Shown piece after piece: positions 7,831-15,347 of a stretch of 64,000 bases of DNA. This DNA comes from a virus. The notes under the pieces were generated by a model. That model had not been told where the DNA came from. It worked only from the letters and a program-made list of their open reading frames with translations, and searched no databases. Made by a program: the position numbers and the translations under genes. The stretch spans positions 22,300 through 86,299 of IMG/VR virus record IMGVR_UViG_3300018421_000015. One strand, 5' to 3'. Within the stretch, counting starts at the first letter, position 1, and every line of letters begins with the position of its first letter.

Positions 7831-9384
7831 ATGTCAAATTTTCCTAATTTTACAGTTCTTACTACAGATTCAGATAACAACCGCTATCAGAAAAACTCTT
7901 TTTACAATGTTTTTCTTCGTGAGAAAAATGATGTTTATTATTATCGCGACACTATAACTAACTCTATTGCAAAATATTTATCCAACCAGGATACTCAATT
8001 TCCTTTAGACTGTTATCCTATTGATGCAGAAAATCGACATGGTCTTACCATTCGTGAAATTATTTCTGGTAATTTTCTTACAGATTTACTTACTGATTCT
8101 TTGTATTTAAATTCGAAACAGAATCTTACCTCGATTCTCTCCAAGGCCTCGCACATTAATCTCACAAAATTACCTTTGTTTTTTAGCGTAGAGTTAAATC
8201 ATGGATATTCTTATGATTACCAAGATGTTATAACTCAATCTTTAAACTACAATAACAGCTTTGCCTTCAATGATTCGACAGACATAAATCCTACATCTTT
8301 AAGGTACTTTTCTTCAAATGGTACAATCTATGTAGAACGTCCTCCTTTTAAGGCTATAGTTAATTATAAGCCTGTTAGGGCTTCTGGTACAACAAAACAT
8401 ATTGAATCATATGAAATATGGGTTCCCTGGACTTTAACTAGAATTTCTACTTCAGAATATCACCATCTATCTGATAGATCTTTTAGGATATATTTTTCAT
8501 CTTCTCCATTAACTGATACTTCCGATGATCAGTATGTTCCTTGTATGTTTCCTAATTCTTATACTGATGGAACAATCTGTTTTTCAAATAGTCTTCAAGA
8601 AATACCTGATTTTGAATCCCAGTCTATTAGATATATATATTCTATGATGATAAATGAATATATATCTGGTGGATGGAATCTTGACCTTGGTCTTCCTGTT
8701 CTTCAAAATTCTGTTTTAAATCCTTCAGATACTTATAAAGAATATTGTAGACCTACTTACAATTCTCTTCTTGCTAGGTTTCCTGACTTAACTGACTCTA
8801 AGATTGCTACCTTAAAGTCACAATCTCTTTCTTCTTCTGGTTCTGCTCACTCAAAATATTTCTTCAAAATGATGTCTAGCTTTAATCTTGAAGAGACTTT
8901 AGATTTTTATAGTTCATTTGAACGTATGTCTTTTGATAAGATTAATTCTACGAATCAATCCTTATCTTTCTCCAATGATATAACTGGTTATATTCGTTCA
9001 AGGAATCATCATCACGAAGTTTTAGCAGGATACACTAATGTCTCTGAGTTAGACAAGAAAATATTTATTACTTGCTTTAACCATAATAATGAAGACTCTG
9101 TTTATAAAGATACTAATAAGTTTATTAGATCTATAAATAAAACAAAAATCTCTTCCACTTGGAACGATTCAGTAGATTATACTGATGAATTTTCTTCTAT
9201 TTTTCAAGAAGAACTTTCTAATATGATGAATATGGAACATAGTTTTATATATTTGTATTACGATAAATCATCTGGAGATTATGAAATTCATAACTCTTCA
9301 AATTCATCAATTGAGACAATTGTCAGTATGGATATTATTTCAGATATCCTTATTGATCAAAGTTTAAAAGAGATTTCAATATGA
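7831..9384 (+). CDS. E2-like (PRTRC protein B / Prok-E2_D-like) protein, long paralog
   Basis: Residues 241-250 of this 517-aa protein read PNSYTDGTIC. This fits the ubiquitin E2 active-site signature HPN-x-Y-x-D-G-x-I-C residue for residue, with candidate catalytic Cys250; only the leading His is replaced (Phe240). The preceding segment RIYFSSSPLTDTSDDQYVP resembles the E2 strands leading into that loop. About 100 residues upstream, VERPPFKAIVNY and EIWVPWTL are shared with the next gene, as is a region after the Cys. From memory, PRTRC system protein B carries a similar N-x-Y-x-D-G-x-V-C element. The long Ser/Asn-rich remainder is unassigned. It overlaps the next gene by ATGA. The E2 call rests on motif and context, not on a search. 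Confidence 0.6.
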   Translation: MSNFPNFTVLTTDSDNNRYQKNSFYNVFLREKNDVYYYRDTITNSIAKYLSNQDTQFPLDCYPIDAENRHGLTIREIISGNFLTDLLTDSLYLNSKQNLTSILSKASHINLTKLPLFFSVELNHGYSYDYQDVITQSLNYNNSFAFNDSTDINPTSLRYFSSNGTIYVERPPFKAIVNYKPVRASGTTKHIESYEIWVPWTLTRISTSEYHHLSDRSFRIYFSSSPLTDTSDDQYVPCMFPNSYTDGTICFSNSLQEIPDFESQSIRYIYSMMINEYISGGWNLDLGLPVLQNSVLNPSDTYKEYCRPTYNSLLARFPDLTDSKIATLKSQSLSSSGSAHSKYFFKMMSSFNLEETLDFYSSFERMSFDKINSTNQSLSFSNDITGYIRSRNHHHEVLAGYTNVSELDKKIFITCFNHNNEDSVYKDTNKFIRSINKTKISSTWNDSVDYTDEFSSIFQEELSNMMNMEHSFIYLYYDKSSGDYEIHNSSNSSIETIVSMDIISDILIDQSLKEISI

Positions 9385-10484
9385 TTGTTATAACACCAGA
9401 TATTCAAAATTCCTACTATGATAACCGCCTGTACAAAACTCCCGTAAAAGATAATCCTGCGGCTTATAGTAGGCTGAAGAATTTTATGAACTTATTTGAA
9501 TTTATTCCAAATACTTCTATTCTATCTGATACTCTTCTTCCTCCTGGAATACTTTACGCTGACAATTCTGTTGTTGTTTACGAAAAGCCTCCTTGTGTTA
9601 AAAATTATTTTCACATACATGCTCAAGTAGATTCTATTAACGAAGATAATATTGATGAACAATCTATATATTCTTTGCCCATTCCTTGGCAGGTTTATGT
9701 AGTAAAATACGGTTCTCATTCTGATGAAATGTACATAGAAGATGTATACATGTACTTTTCTAACTCAAGTATACAGTCTTTTGATCAGCCTGTATATCTT
9801 CCCCCTATAACTAATTTCTATGCTAACGGCAAGCTTTGCCGACCATATTTTGATAGCATGTCTGATGTTATTGTTCCTAACAATAATCTTCCTGGGCTTG
9901 TTGAACTTTCCTACAATTGGGTTTGGAATTCTGGCTACAACGCTGACCTTACAGAATCTGTTATGCAATCTTTTGTATGGGGCTATGCTAGATCTAAAAA
10001 GTTATTTCCCGATATTAGCAGTTCTATAAGGTACAATCCCTTAACAAATTATTATTGTTCAAACGAAGCTTCTCATAACTTTTTCCGTGCGTGGGAGAAA
10101 ATTTCTATCGACAATATTCTTTTTACAAACTGGTTTCCTCCTCATACCGCTGAAAGATATCACGTATATTACAACAATGTCTTTAATAACAATCGTGTTG
10201 ATTGGAGTCTTCATAATATGTCTGCTCTTTCTATTTCTGATGCATGTTGTGAAGACTGTCAGTATTACGACGAAGACGGAGATCCTGTAGAAGATACTTG
10301 TAGCTACGAAGATTGCTCTTGCCACTCTGAAGTTGTTTTTAACATTGATAATACTTATCAACTTCTTCGCGATTGTGGCGCCTTTGATTTCACTTCTTCC
10401 CTTAGGAAAATGATCTCTACTATTAATACTGGTTCTGTATCTCTTGATTTTAATTTCAGAGATCCTCTATTAATTGCCGGTTAA
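9381..10484 (+). CDS. E2-like protein, short paralog
   Basis: This 367-aa tandem paralog follows the previous gene. N145 to Cys153 read NFYANGKLC, spaced exactly as in the E2 active-site loop and as in the 7831 gene. Shared landmarks are VYEKPPCVKNYF (versus VERPPFKAIVNY), SLPIPWQVYVV (versus EIWVPWTL) and a later SHNFFRAWEKISIDNI (versus SKYFFKMMSSF...FDKI). A C-terminal Cys-rich acidic loop (CCEDCQYYDE, then CSYEDCSC) is unique to this copy and may bind metal. One of the two paralogs may be catalytic and the other a pseudo-E2 partner, as seen for some E2 pairs. It is the last gene before a new promoter at 10488. Confidence 0.6.
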   Translation: MIVITPDIQNSYYDNRLYKTPVKDNPAAYSRLKNFMNLFEFIPNTSILSDTLLPPGILYADNSVVVYEKPPCVKNYFHIHAQVDSINEDNIDEQSIYSLPIPWQVYVVKYGSHSDEMYIEDVYMYFSNSSIQSFDQPVYLPPITNFYANGKLCRPYFDSMSDVIVPNNNLPGLVELSYNWVWNSGYNADLTESVMQSFVWGYARSKKLFPDISSSIRYNPLTNYYCSNEASHNFFRAWEKISIDNILFTNWFPPHTAERYHVYYNNVFNNNRVDWSLHNMSALSISDACCEDCQYYDEDGDPVEDTCSYEDCSCHSEVVFNIDNTYQLLRDCGAFDFTSSLRKMISTINTGSVSLDFNFRDPLLIAG

Positions 10485-10487
10485 CAC

Positions 10488-10516
10488 TTGATTTAATACT
10501 TATTTTGTGCTACTAT
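10488..10516 (+). promoter_or_regulatory. Promoter for the MerR/SSB operon
   Basis: TTGATT (-35) and TACTAT (-10) are separated by 17 bp, with an extended -10 TGC directly before the -10. The start codon at 10550 follows with AAGGG at 10537-10541 as ribosome binding site. The downstream operon begins with a DNA-binding protein, so autoregulation is possible. Confidence 0.6.
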
Positions 10517-10549
10517 ATATTTATATAAACTTAAATAAGGGTAGATAAA

Positions 10550-10849
10550 ATGAGTAAAAATCAATACTCAGAACCTAGTTTTACTAGGTCTGAAGTCGCA
10601 GAAATACTCAATGTCACTACGTTGACTATTTCTAATAGAGAAAAAAATAACAAGTATCCTCCCCCAAGAAGAGATCTAAACAACTATAGAATATATACTT
10701 TGAATGATGTTTTTAATCTTCAACTTATAACATATAGTTCTATAGATCCAAAACCAATTATATCAATCTTATATGACAAAGGATATAACGACATCAAACA
10801 ACTTGGCAAAATGATAGACTTAGCACTATCTAAAAGAACAGGTGGTTGA
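10550..10849 (+). CDS. MerR-type helix-turn-helix regulator
   Basis: This 99-aa protein begins with a MerR-like DNA-binding domain: FTRSEVAEILNVTTLTISN is the helix-turn-helix, followed by a wing containing RRDLNNYRIYTLNDV. The C-terminal 40 residues are helical and lack the metal-binding cysteines of classical MerR sensors. It is the first gene after a clear promoter and probably regulates this replication-type operon. It could equally be an excisionase-like DNA-bending protein, since those share the fold. Confidence 0.75.
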   Translation: MSKNQYSEPSFTRSEVAEILNVTTLTISNREKNNKYPPPRRDLNNYRIYTLNDVFNLQLITYSSIDPKPIISILYDKGYNDIKQLGKMIDLALSKRTGG

Positions 10850-10852
10850 TAA

Positions 10853-11089
10853 ATGGCGGAGCATACAAATACTAGTGATTCAGATTATAAACTAGTTGAA
10901 GATGTACCGGATATGGTATCTACTGACACTGTCACCGATATCAAGAATGGTATATATAATTTGTTTATAAATCTTTATCGCTCACAAATACCTCAATTTG
11001 GACCTGAAGGTGCAATGAGAGAATCAATAGAATTTTTAGAAGAAATAGCCTTTAACTTTAAGGCTGCAGTAGATAACAAGGAGACATAA
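10853..11089 (+). CDS. Small acidic hypothetical protein
   Basis: The protein has 78 aa, is acidic at the N-terminus, and has a helical C-terminal half (RESIEFLEEIAFNFKAAVD). Three bases separate it from the MerR-type gene, and its TAA overlaps the ATG of the SSB gene (TAATG). The family is unknown. Confidence 0.65.
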   Translation: MAEHTNTSDSDYKLVEDVPDMVSTDTVTDIKNGIYNLFINLYRSQIPQFGPEGAMRESIEFLEEIAFNFKAAVDNKET

Positions 11090-11526
11090 TGCTTGATCCT
11101 CAAAATATGGTAAGCATTTCGGGTGGCTTAGTTGCTGATCCCGAAATGGTTGCTAGTGGTAAGATCATGAAATCACGTATTGGCGTTGACTATTCAGGTT
11201 CTGAGAAAGATTCAGATAACAACTCAGGCTATTTTGATGTTGTCTACTACCTCAAGGACAAAGATGGTTACACCTGCAAGAACGCAGGTTTTGTTGATAA
11301 TCAGATTTCTAGCGGCAAAATGAAGAAGGGTACCAGCGTTTCAATTGTTGGTCGCCTTGTTCAGGAGCGCTGGAAGCAAGATGGCAGCTCTCGCTCAAAG
11401 GTTGTTATTGTTATTGAGCACATGTCGTATGGTGCTCGTGCAGGTAAGTCCTCTGATTCCTCATCAGCTTCGTCTTCAAACAGTTCTTCAACTGATAACT
11501 CAGCTTCAATTCCTTCAAGCTTCTGA
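11089..11526 (+). CDS. ssb: Single-stranded DNA-binding protein (OB fold)
   Basis: This 145-aa protein is laid out as an SSB: an OB-fold core from about residue 6 to 115 with ISGGLVADPE at the start, GYFDVVYYLKD in the middle and VSIVGRLVQERWKQDGSSRS toward the end. A Ser/Asn-rich linker follows. The extreme C-terminus is SIPSSF, not the acidic DDDIPF tip used by bacterial SSB to recruit partners, so its interactions with host repair proteins may differ. It binds ssDNA during replication and recombination. The strong AAGGAG upstream and TAATG coupling suggest high expression. Confidence 0.82.
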   Translation: MLDPQNMVSISGGLVADPEMVASGKIMKSRIGVDYSGSEKDSDNNSGYFDVVYYLKDKDGYTCKNAGFVDNQISSGKMKKGTSVSIVGRLVQERWKQDGSSRSKVVIVIEHMSYGARAGKSSDSSSASSSNSSSTDNSASIPSSF

Positions 11527-12263
11527 TGGATGATGAATTTAACGAAGAAGAACTAGATAAACTTATAGAGTACGCTTTAGGTAAATCAGAATCAGCTAAT
11601 CCCTTTGTAAACTCAGGCTTACATTTGGGACTTGCTGAATCCGAAACCTTATCTAAACTCCATAATTCTTTATCTAAGAGATTCGTTGAATCTGAAGTAA
11701 ATGATATATTCCAAGAAGTTCGTGGTGAATTAAATAATTCTACTTTTAGACTTGATCTGAAATCAATACATACTGTTGCTAGAAATTGCAATAAATGTTC
11801 TATTTCAGCTCAAGCTGAACTTCCTAAATGGAATCTGCAAAACCCAGACATAGTTGTCGTAATAGATTCGCCATCACTACCTTCTGAAGCTATAGCTGTA
11901 ATGCTTAACGCTTTTAAAAATGCTGGCTTATCATCTGATCAACTATGTTTAACATATGTTAACAGATGTCCTGCACAAAGAAAATATGAACCGCAAGAAG
12001 TAATGAACTGCACTCCATATTTGCATTCAGAACTAATTGCTTTTAATCCTAAATTAATTCTTTGCTTGGGCGGAACTCCAACTACAGCTGTATTTGGAGC
12101 ACCCGCAAAGTCCCTTAAAGATTTTAGGGGACAAGTTACCTGGTTAGGTAGCTGGCCTATTATGGCAACCTATTCTCCCATGTACGTTTTACGAGCCGGT
12201 GAGTCTGCCCAGCAGGCGTTTGTTAATGACATAATTACATCCAGAAATTTTATAAATTCATAA
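11526..12263 (+). CDS. Divergent family-4-like uracil-DNA glycosylase
   Basis: The protein has 245 aa. From residue 86 it follows the family 4/5 UDG pattern. C88-x2-C91 is the first half of the 4Fe-4S site. YVNRCPAQRKYEPQEVMNC supplies the other two cysteines. LILCLGGTPTTAVFG is the conserved strand-loop. However, the uracil-binding motif GExPG is replaced by IDSPSLPSE, and the catalytic-loop HPS is SPM (ATYSPMYVLR). It may therefore have altered specificity or be a structural DNA-binding relative. The first 80 residues are an acidic extension. It is coupled to ssb by TGATG overlap. Confidence 0.7.
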   Translation: MDDEFNEEELDKLIEYALGKSESANPFVNSGLHLGLAESETLSKLHNSLSKRFVESEVNDIFQEVRGELNNSTFRLDLKSIHTVARNCNKCSISAQAELPKWNLQNPDIVVVIDSPSLPSEAIAVMLNAFKNAGLSSDQLCLTYVNRCPAQRKYEPQEVMNCTPYLHSELIAFNPKLILCLGGTPTTAVFGAPAKSLKDFRGQVTWLGSWPIMATYSPMYVLRAGESAQQAFVNDIITSRNFINS

Positions 12264-12270
12264 GGAAATC

Positions 12271-12663
12271 ATGTCAACAGACGTTTGGACAAAAAACTAT
12301 ATCAGAGATTTATCTGAGGCAGAACTTGAAAAATTTCAAGAAATGGTTTCAGATAATGTTAAGGGCTCTTCTTCATCTGAAGAAAGAACTATCCTTAATA
12401 ACAACTTAGAGCTATGGCTTTATTGCCTACAAGTTATGAGACGAGATGTTGAGCTTAAGCTTTCTCGTTTCAAAACTAACTTTAAGATTAAACTTTCTCA
12501 GCTTCAAGAAGCAGGTTCTTCTCATAGGCACATAGAAGACATGCGAATCGCTGAAGAAAAGTGGCGCAGCAATGCCATGAAGTTTTTGAACTCCGTTGAA
12601 AAGAAAATGTTGTACGTCAAACTTATGTTGGACGAAGAAGAAATTATAGATGAAGAAGAATGA
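12271..12663 (+). CDS. Helical hypothetical protein
   Basis: This 130-aa protein is predicted almost entirely helical and highly charged, with an acidic tail (LDEEEIIDEEE). The size and character are compatible with a replication or recombination accessory factor, but no motif supports that. AAGGAAAT precedes the ATG. It overlaps the next gene by 14 bp. Confidence 0.65.
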   Translation: MSTDVWTKNYIRDLSEAELEKFQEMVSDNVKGSSSSEERTILNNNLELWLYCLQVMRRDVELKLSRFKTNFKIKLSQLQEAGSSHRHIEDMRIAEEKWRSNAMKFLNSVEKKMLYVKLMLDEEEIIDEEE

Positions 12664-13132
12664 AGATCATTTAATATACAATTTAGAAAATCTTCATATG
12701 ATTGAATCTACTCATGATGAAGAAGATTCATTCTACATATACAACAATTATCAAAATGTACATGAAAATTATCTAAATTATGTCTACCCCAAAATAGACA
12801 TTAGTATTGTTCAGTCTATATTTAATGACTATTGCTTATTCTACGGACGAATTCAAGAGACCTTAAATTCTCCGTCTCATAACTCACCTTTTCCTCTTGG
12901 CGTTATAAGATTTATGATCGATGCAGATCTCAACTGCAATAAATACTATACGCCCAAAAGAAAACCCGGCTGGGTTGTAGAGGGATACTTCTGGACAAAT
13001 GGTTTTGTCCGTAGAATAAGAGAAGACAAAACAAAAGATTTTCAAGTACATGAGATATCTTGTTTACTTCATCCTACTACAGCTCATTTTATGAACCTTT
13101 CTTTGCCGGAGAAATATGCAACAGCCAATTAA
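12650..13132 (+). CDS. Hypothetical protein
   Basis: This 160-aa protein was not recognised. It has a Tyr/Asn-rich N-terminal half and a strand-rich C-terminal half (GVIRFMIDADLNC, KPGWVVEGYFWTNGFVRRI). Its start lies within the acidic tail of the previous gene and its end overlaps the KTSC gene by 17 bp. Confidence 0.65.
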   Translation: MKKNEDHLIYNLENLHMIESTHDEEDSFYIYNNYQNVHENYLNYVYPKIDISIVQSIFNDYCLFYGRIQETLNSPSHNSPFPLGVIRFMIDADLNCNKYYTPKRKPGWVVEGYFWTNGFVRRIREDKTKDFQVHEISCLLHPTTAHFMNLSLPEKYATAN

Positions 13133-13382
13133 AGATTACAAGTTTTTTAAAGCTGATTCTAGCTTTATAAAAGCCGTTATATGGAACATCAATACGGAAA
13201 CTTTAGCCGTTATATTTTCTAGCGGATCCATATGGGTATACTATAATGTGCCGGAAAATGTTTACGACGAACTAGAATCAGCTGAATCAACAGGAAAATA
13301 TTTTAATACTACCATCAGAGACGTTTACCAATCAGAAAAAGTAAACGATAAGCTGAAGAAAACTCAGACCGCTGATGGCTAA
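13116..13382 (+). CDS. KTSC domain protein
   Basis: This 88-aa protein carries a KTSC-like domain: SSFIKAVIWNINTETLAVIF is the opening strand pair, SGSIWVYYNVPENVYDEL the central motif, and AESTGKYFNTTIRDVY the hallmark Ser-x-Gly-x-(Y/F)-F-N segment near the end. KTSC proteins are small, often phage-encoded, and sometimes fused to lysyl-tRNA synthetase-type or RNA-processing domains; the biochemical role is not settled. Confidence 0.75.
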   Translation: MQQPIKDYKFFKADSSFIKAVIWNINTETLAVIFSSGSIWVYYNVPENVYDELESAESTGKYFNTTIRDVYQSEKVNDKLKKTQTADG

Positions 13383-13563
13383 GAAGAAAAAAAGGAATAA
13401 GAAAAGACATTACTTGTCCGAATGGGATGGACATTTCTTTGGAAACTCTTCATATGGCTATGGTGGATTCTCTCTTTACTCTACCAAGCCGGAAGATATT
13501 CACAAAATTGCCACAGAAGTTTTCGGACAAACTTACTATGTAGACTTCACTGAATCTTCCTGA
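13375..13563 (+). CDS. Small basic protein
   Basis: The protein has 62 aa with a strongly basic N-terminus (MAKKKKRNKKRHY) and an aromatic, Gly-rich C-terminal half. The basic head could bind nucleic acid. It overlaps the KTSC gene by 8 bp. The next gene's promoter lies in its 3' end. Confidence 0.6.
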   Translation: MAKKKKRNKKRHYLSEWDGHFFGNSSYGYGGFSLYSTKPEDIHKIATEVFGQTYYVDFTESS

Positions 13564-13569
13564 TATAAT
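13541..13569 (+). promoter_or_regulatory. Leaderless promoter for 13577
   Basis: TAGACT (-35) and TATAAT (-10, with extended TGA before it) are spaced by 17 bp. The ATG at 13577 begins only seven bases after the -10 box, at the expected transcription start, so the mRNA would have no leader. Confidence 0.6.
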
Positions 13570-13576
13570 ATTGGGG

Positions 13577-13894
13577 ATGAAAAAAGTCGTATATTCCCCT
13601 TCTAATAAAAAAAATATTGTACATACAAAAAAAGATTCTTCTGTAACTAATAAGAAAATCTACACTATAGTATGGCGAGATGCCTATTCGAGCGAAGACA
13701 TATGGTATTCAGAAGATGAACACGATAATTCTGACTACTTAGTAGAAACAACAGGATACCTAATAGAATCTCCTGAATCTAATCCTAACTACTACACAAT
13801 AGCTTCTACCATAACTCAGTCTGGGAACTTTTGCTCTGTAATTAACATACCAAAAGATATGGTAGTCACAAAAACAAGACTAGTTAGGAATTGA
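13577..13894 (+). CDS. Small hypothetical protein, probably translated from a leaderless mRNA
   Basis: This 105-aa protein has a basic Lys/Ser/Asn-rich N-terminus followed by an acidic middle (EDIWYSEDEHDNSDYL). No family was recognised. ATG 13577 is chosen because the -10 box ends seven bases before it; the in-frame TTG at 13571 would precede the predicted transcript start. Confidence 0.6.
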   Translation: MKKVVYSPSNKKNIVHTKKDSSVTNKKIYTIVWRDAYSSEDIWYSEDEHDNSDYLVETTGYLIESPESNPNYYTIASTITQSGNFCSVINIPKDMVVTKTRLVRN

Positions 13895-13895
13895 C

Positions 13896-14117
13896 ATGAA
13901 CCAACCGTGTAATATAGAAGATGCTCTCGCACACGCAGTTCCAGGACCAGTAACATCTTATATTGTCGTTGCCGCTTACATAGATGAATACGGTGAAACA
14001 ATACTGTACGCCGATTCGCCAAACAACCAACCTATACATTCCTCAATGGGATTGTTAGAATTTGGAAAAATATACTTACATAATAAAGTATCAAGAATTA
14101 TTGATGATATTATATAA
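13896..14117 (+). CDS. Small hypothetical protein
   Basis: The protein has 73 aa with strand-like segments (SYIVVAAYIDEYGETILYAD) and a helical C-terminus. It starts two bases after the preceding stop. No family was recognised. Confidence 0.55.
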   Translation: MNQPCNIEDALAHAVPGPVTSYIVVAAYIDEYGETILYADSPNNQPIHSSMGLLEFGKIYLHNKVSRIIDDII

Positions 14118-14137
14118 GTATACATGTAGGAGTCCAA

Positions 14138-14563
14138 ATGAAAGAAACACTGACTTGCACTCAGTGCGAGAAACGATGGAGAAGAGAAAGATCTCGCGGA
14201 AGAAAACCGCATCTTTGCCCTAAATGCACAAAGGCTGCAGCCAATATACAACCAAAGAAAAAAGCTGTCGTTGAAGTAGCAGAAGTTTCAAAGAAGAAAA
14301 AATTCCGTAAGGTAGAACCTAAACGAATCGAAGTAAAAGCTTCTGATCAAAAAGATGATAGCCCACAAGAGCTTAGTGTTGGCAAAGTGCTTAGCTATTA
14401 TCACCCAACTGATGAGAAGCTTAGAGAGCAAACCAAAGGTGGATCTCAATGGAAATGTAGATGCGGCTACATCTTTGAAACTAAATTTTCTCTCACTGCT
14501 GTTCCTACACACAAGTGTACCGAGAACGGCAAATCAATACCAATGACCCGTACAGACAAATGA
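14138..14563 (+). CDS. Basic zinc-ribbon protein
   Basis: This 141-aa protein opens with a zinc ribbon (CTQCEKRW ... CPKC, residues about 5-30). A long Lys-rich linker follows, then a second Cys pattern (WKCRCGYIFETKF ... THKC). Two zinc modules joined by a basic linker suggest nucleic-acid binding. AGGAG lies upstream of ATG 14138. It overlaps the next gene as ATGA. Confidence 0.65.
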   Translation: MKETLTCTQCEKRWRRERSRGRKPHLCPKCTKAAANIQPKKKAVVEVAEVSKKKKFRKVEPKRIEVKASDQKDDSPQELSVGKVLSYYHPTDEKLREQTKGGSQWKCRCGYIFETKFSLTAVPTHKCTENGKSIPMTRTDK

Positions 14564-14775
14564 CATATATACAAAATACAATAATTGTATGTGACTTCTG
14601 CTGTCAAGAAGAAGTATTCGATGGCCTTACGCAAGGTCAAGCATTTAGGCTACTAGAACCACGAGGCTGGAAGTATTATCCAGACACTCAAAGCCACTAC
14701 TGTAGCCGTACATGCTCAGCTAATGACAGAACAGTCACATACAACGATTCCAATCAAATAACAACCCAACCATAG
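14560..14775 (+). CDS. Small zinc-binding protein
   Basis: This 71-aa protein has VCDFCCQEE near the start and HYCSRTCS near the end, a split C-x2-C / C-x3-C zinc site around a basic core. ATG 14560 gives an ATGA overlap with the previous stop and is preferred to an upstream GTG. It is a typical small phage zinc protein of unknown function. Confidence 0.6.
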   Translation: MTYIQNTIIVCDFCCQEEVFDGLTQGQAFRLLEPRGWKYYPDTQSHYCSRTCSANDRTVTYNDSNQITTQP

Positions 14776-14791
14776 TACATTAAGGATTACA

Positions 14792-15175
14792 ATGTCGTTC
14801 GGCAGACATACTAGATATAATGGTAATCACAACAACCTTAGCTTATCAATAGGTGCTATCAACACCGAAGAGCGTGAAAAAATACGCTCAATCAACATAA
14901 AGTACAACTCCAGACCTTACCTTATGTTGACATATGCCAAGATGAATGCACCAAACTATGTTTCCGTCGAAGACGCAATATCTATCAATCCAAATAAATT
15001 CAAAGGTCGAGACGCCGTACCCAGCGCAAAAAACAGGACACTAGAAAACCTGTACAAACACGGACTCATAGAAGAAAACCCCGACGACCCACAAGAATTT
15101 CGCATTACACACTTTGGAATAAAGTACCTTTACGCTAAACATTATTTTAGATATAGAAAAAAAACAAATGCTTAA
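14792..15175 (+). CDS. Hypothetical protein, possible winged-helix
   Basis: The protein has 127 aa. The C-terminal half (NRTLENLYKHGLIEENP...FRITHFGIKYLYAKHY) looks like the recognition helix and wing of a winged helix, where a short helical pair is followed by LIEE and an FRIT strand. This would make it a DNA-binding regulator, but the resemblance is only by eye. Confidence 0.55.
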   Translation: MSFGRHTRYNGNHNNLSLSIGAINTEEREKIRSINIKYNSRPYLMLTYAKMNAPNYVSVEDAISINPNKFKGRDAVPSAKNRTLENLYKHGLIEENPDDPQEFRITHFGIKYLYAKHYFRYRKKTNA

Positions 15176-15190
15176 CACATAAAGGAAACA

Positions 15191-15337
15191 ATGCTGGCAA
15201 TAATCAGACAAAAACTTATATTATTTTTTAGATCTATTATTGTCAAAGTAAAGAGTTTCACCGAACTCCTAAGAGTATGCGAACAAGTTGCAACGCTACT
15301 TGTAATCCTCATAACCTATACTCTCAAACCCATTTAA
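15191..15337 (+). CDS. Small membrane peptide
   Basis: This 48-aa ORF starts at an ATG with AAGGA at 15182-15186. A basic amphipathic N-terminal half (IRQKLILFFRSIIVKVK) is followed by a hydrophobic segment VATLLVILITYTL, compatible with one membrane span or a membrane-binding helix. It lies between two same-strand genes, and the next gene begins 10 bp after its stop. Small holin-like or host-takeover peptides look like this, but no function can be assigned. Confidence 0.5.
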   Translation: MLAIIRQKLILFFRSIIVKVKSFTELLRVCEQVATLLVILITYTLKPI

Positions 15338-15347
15338 GGAGACCATC

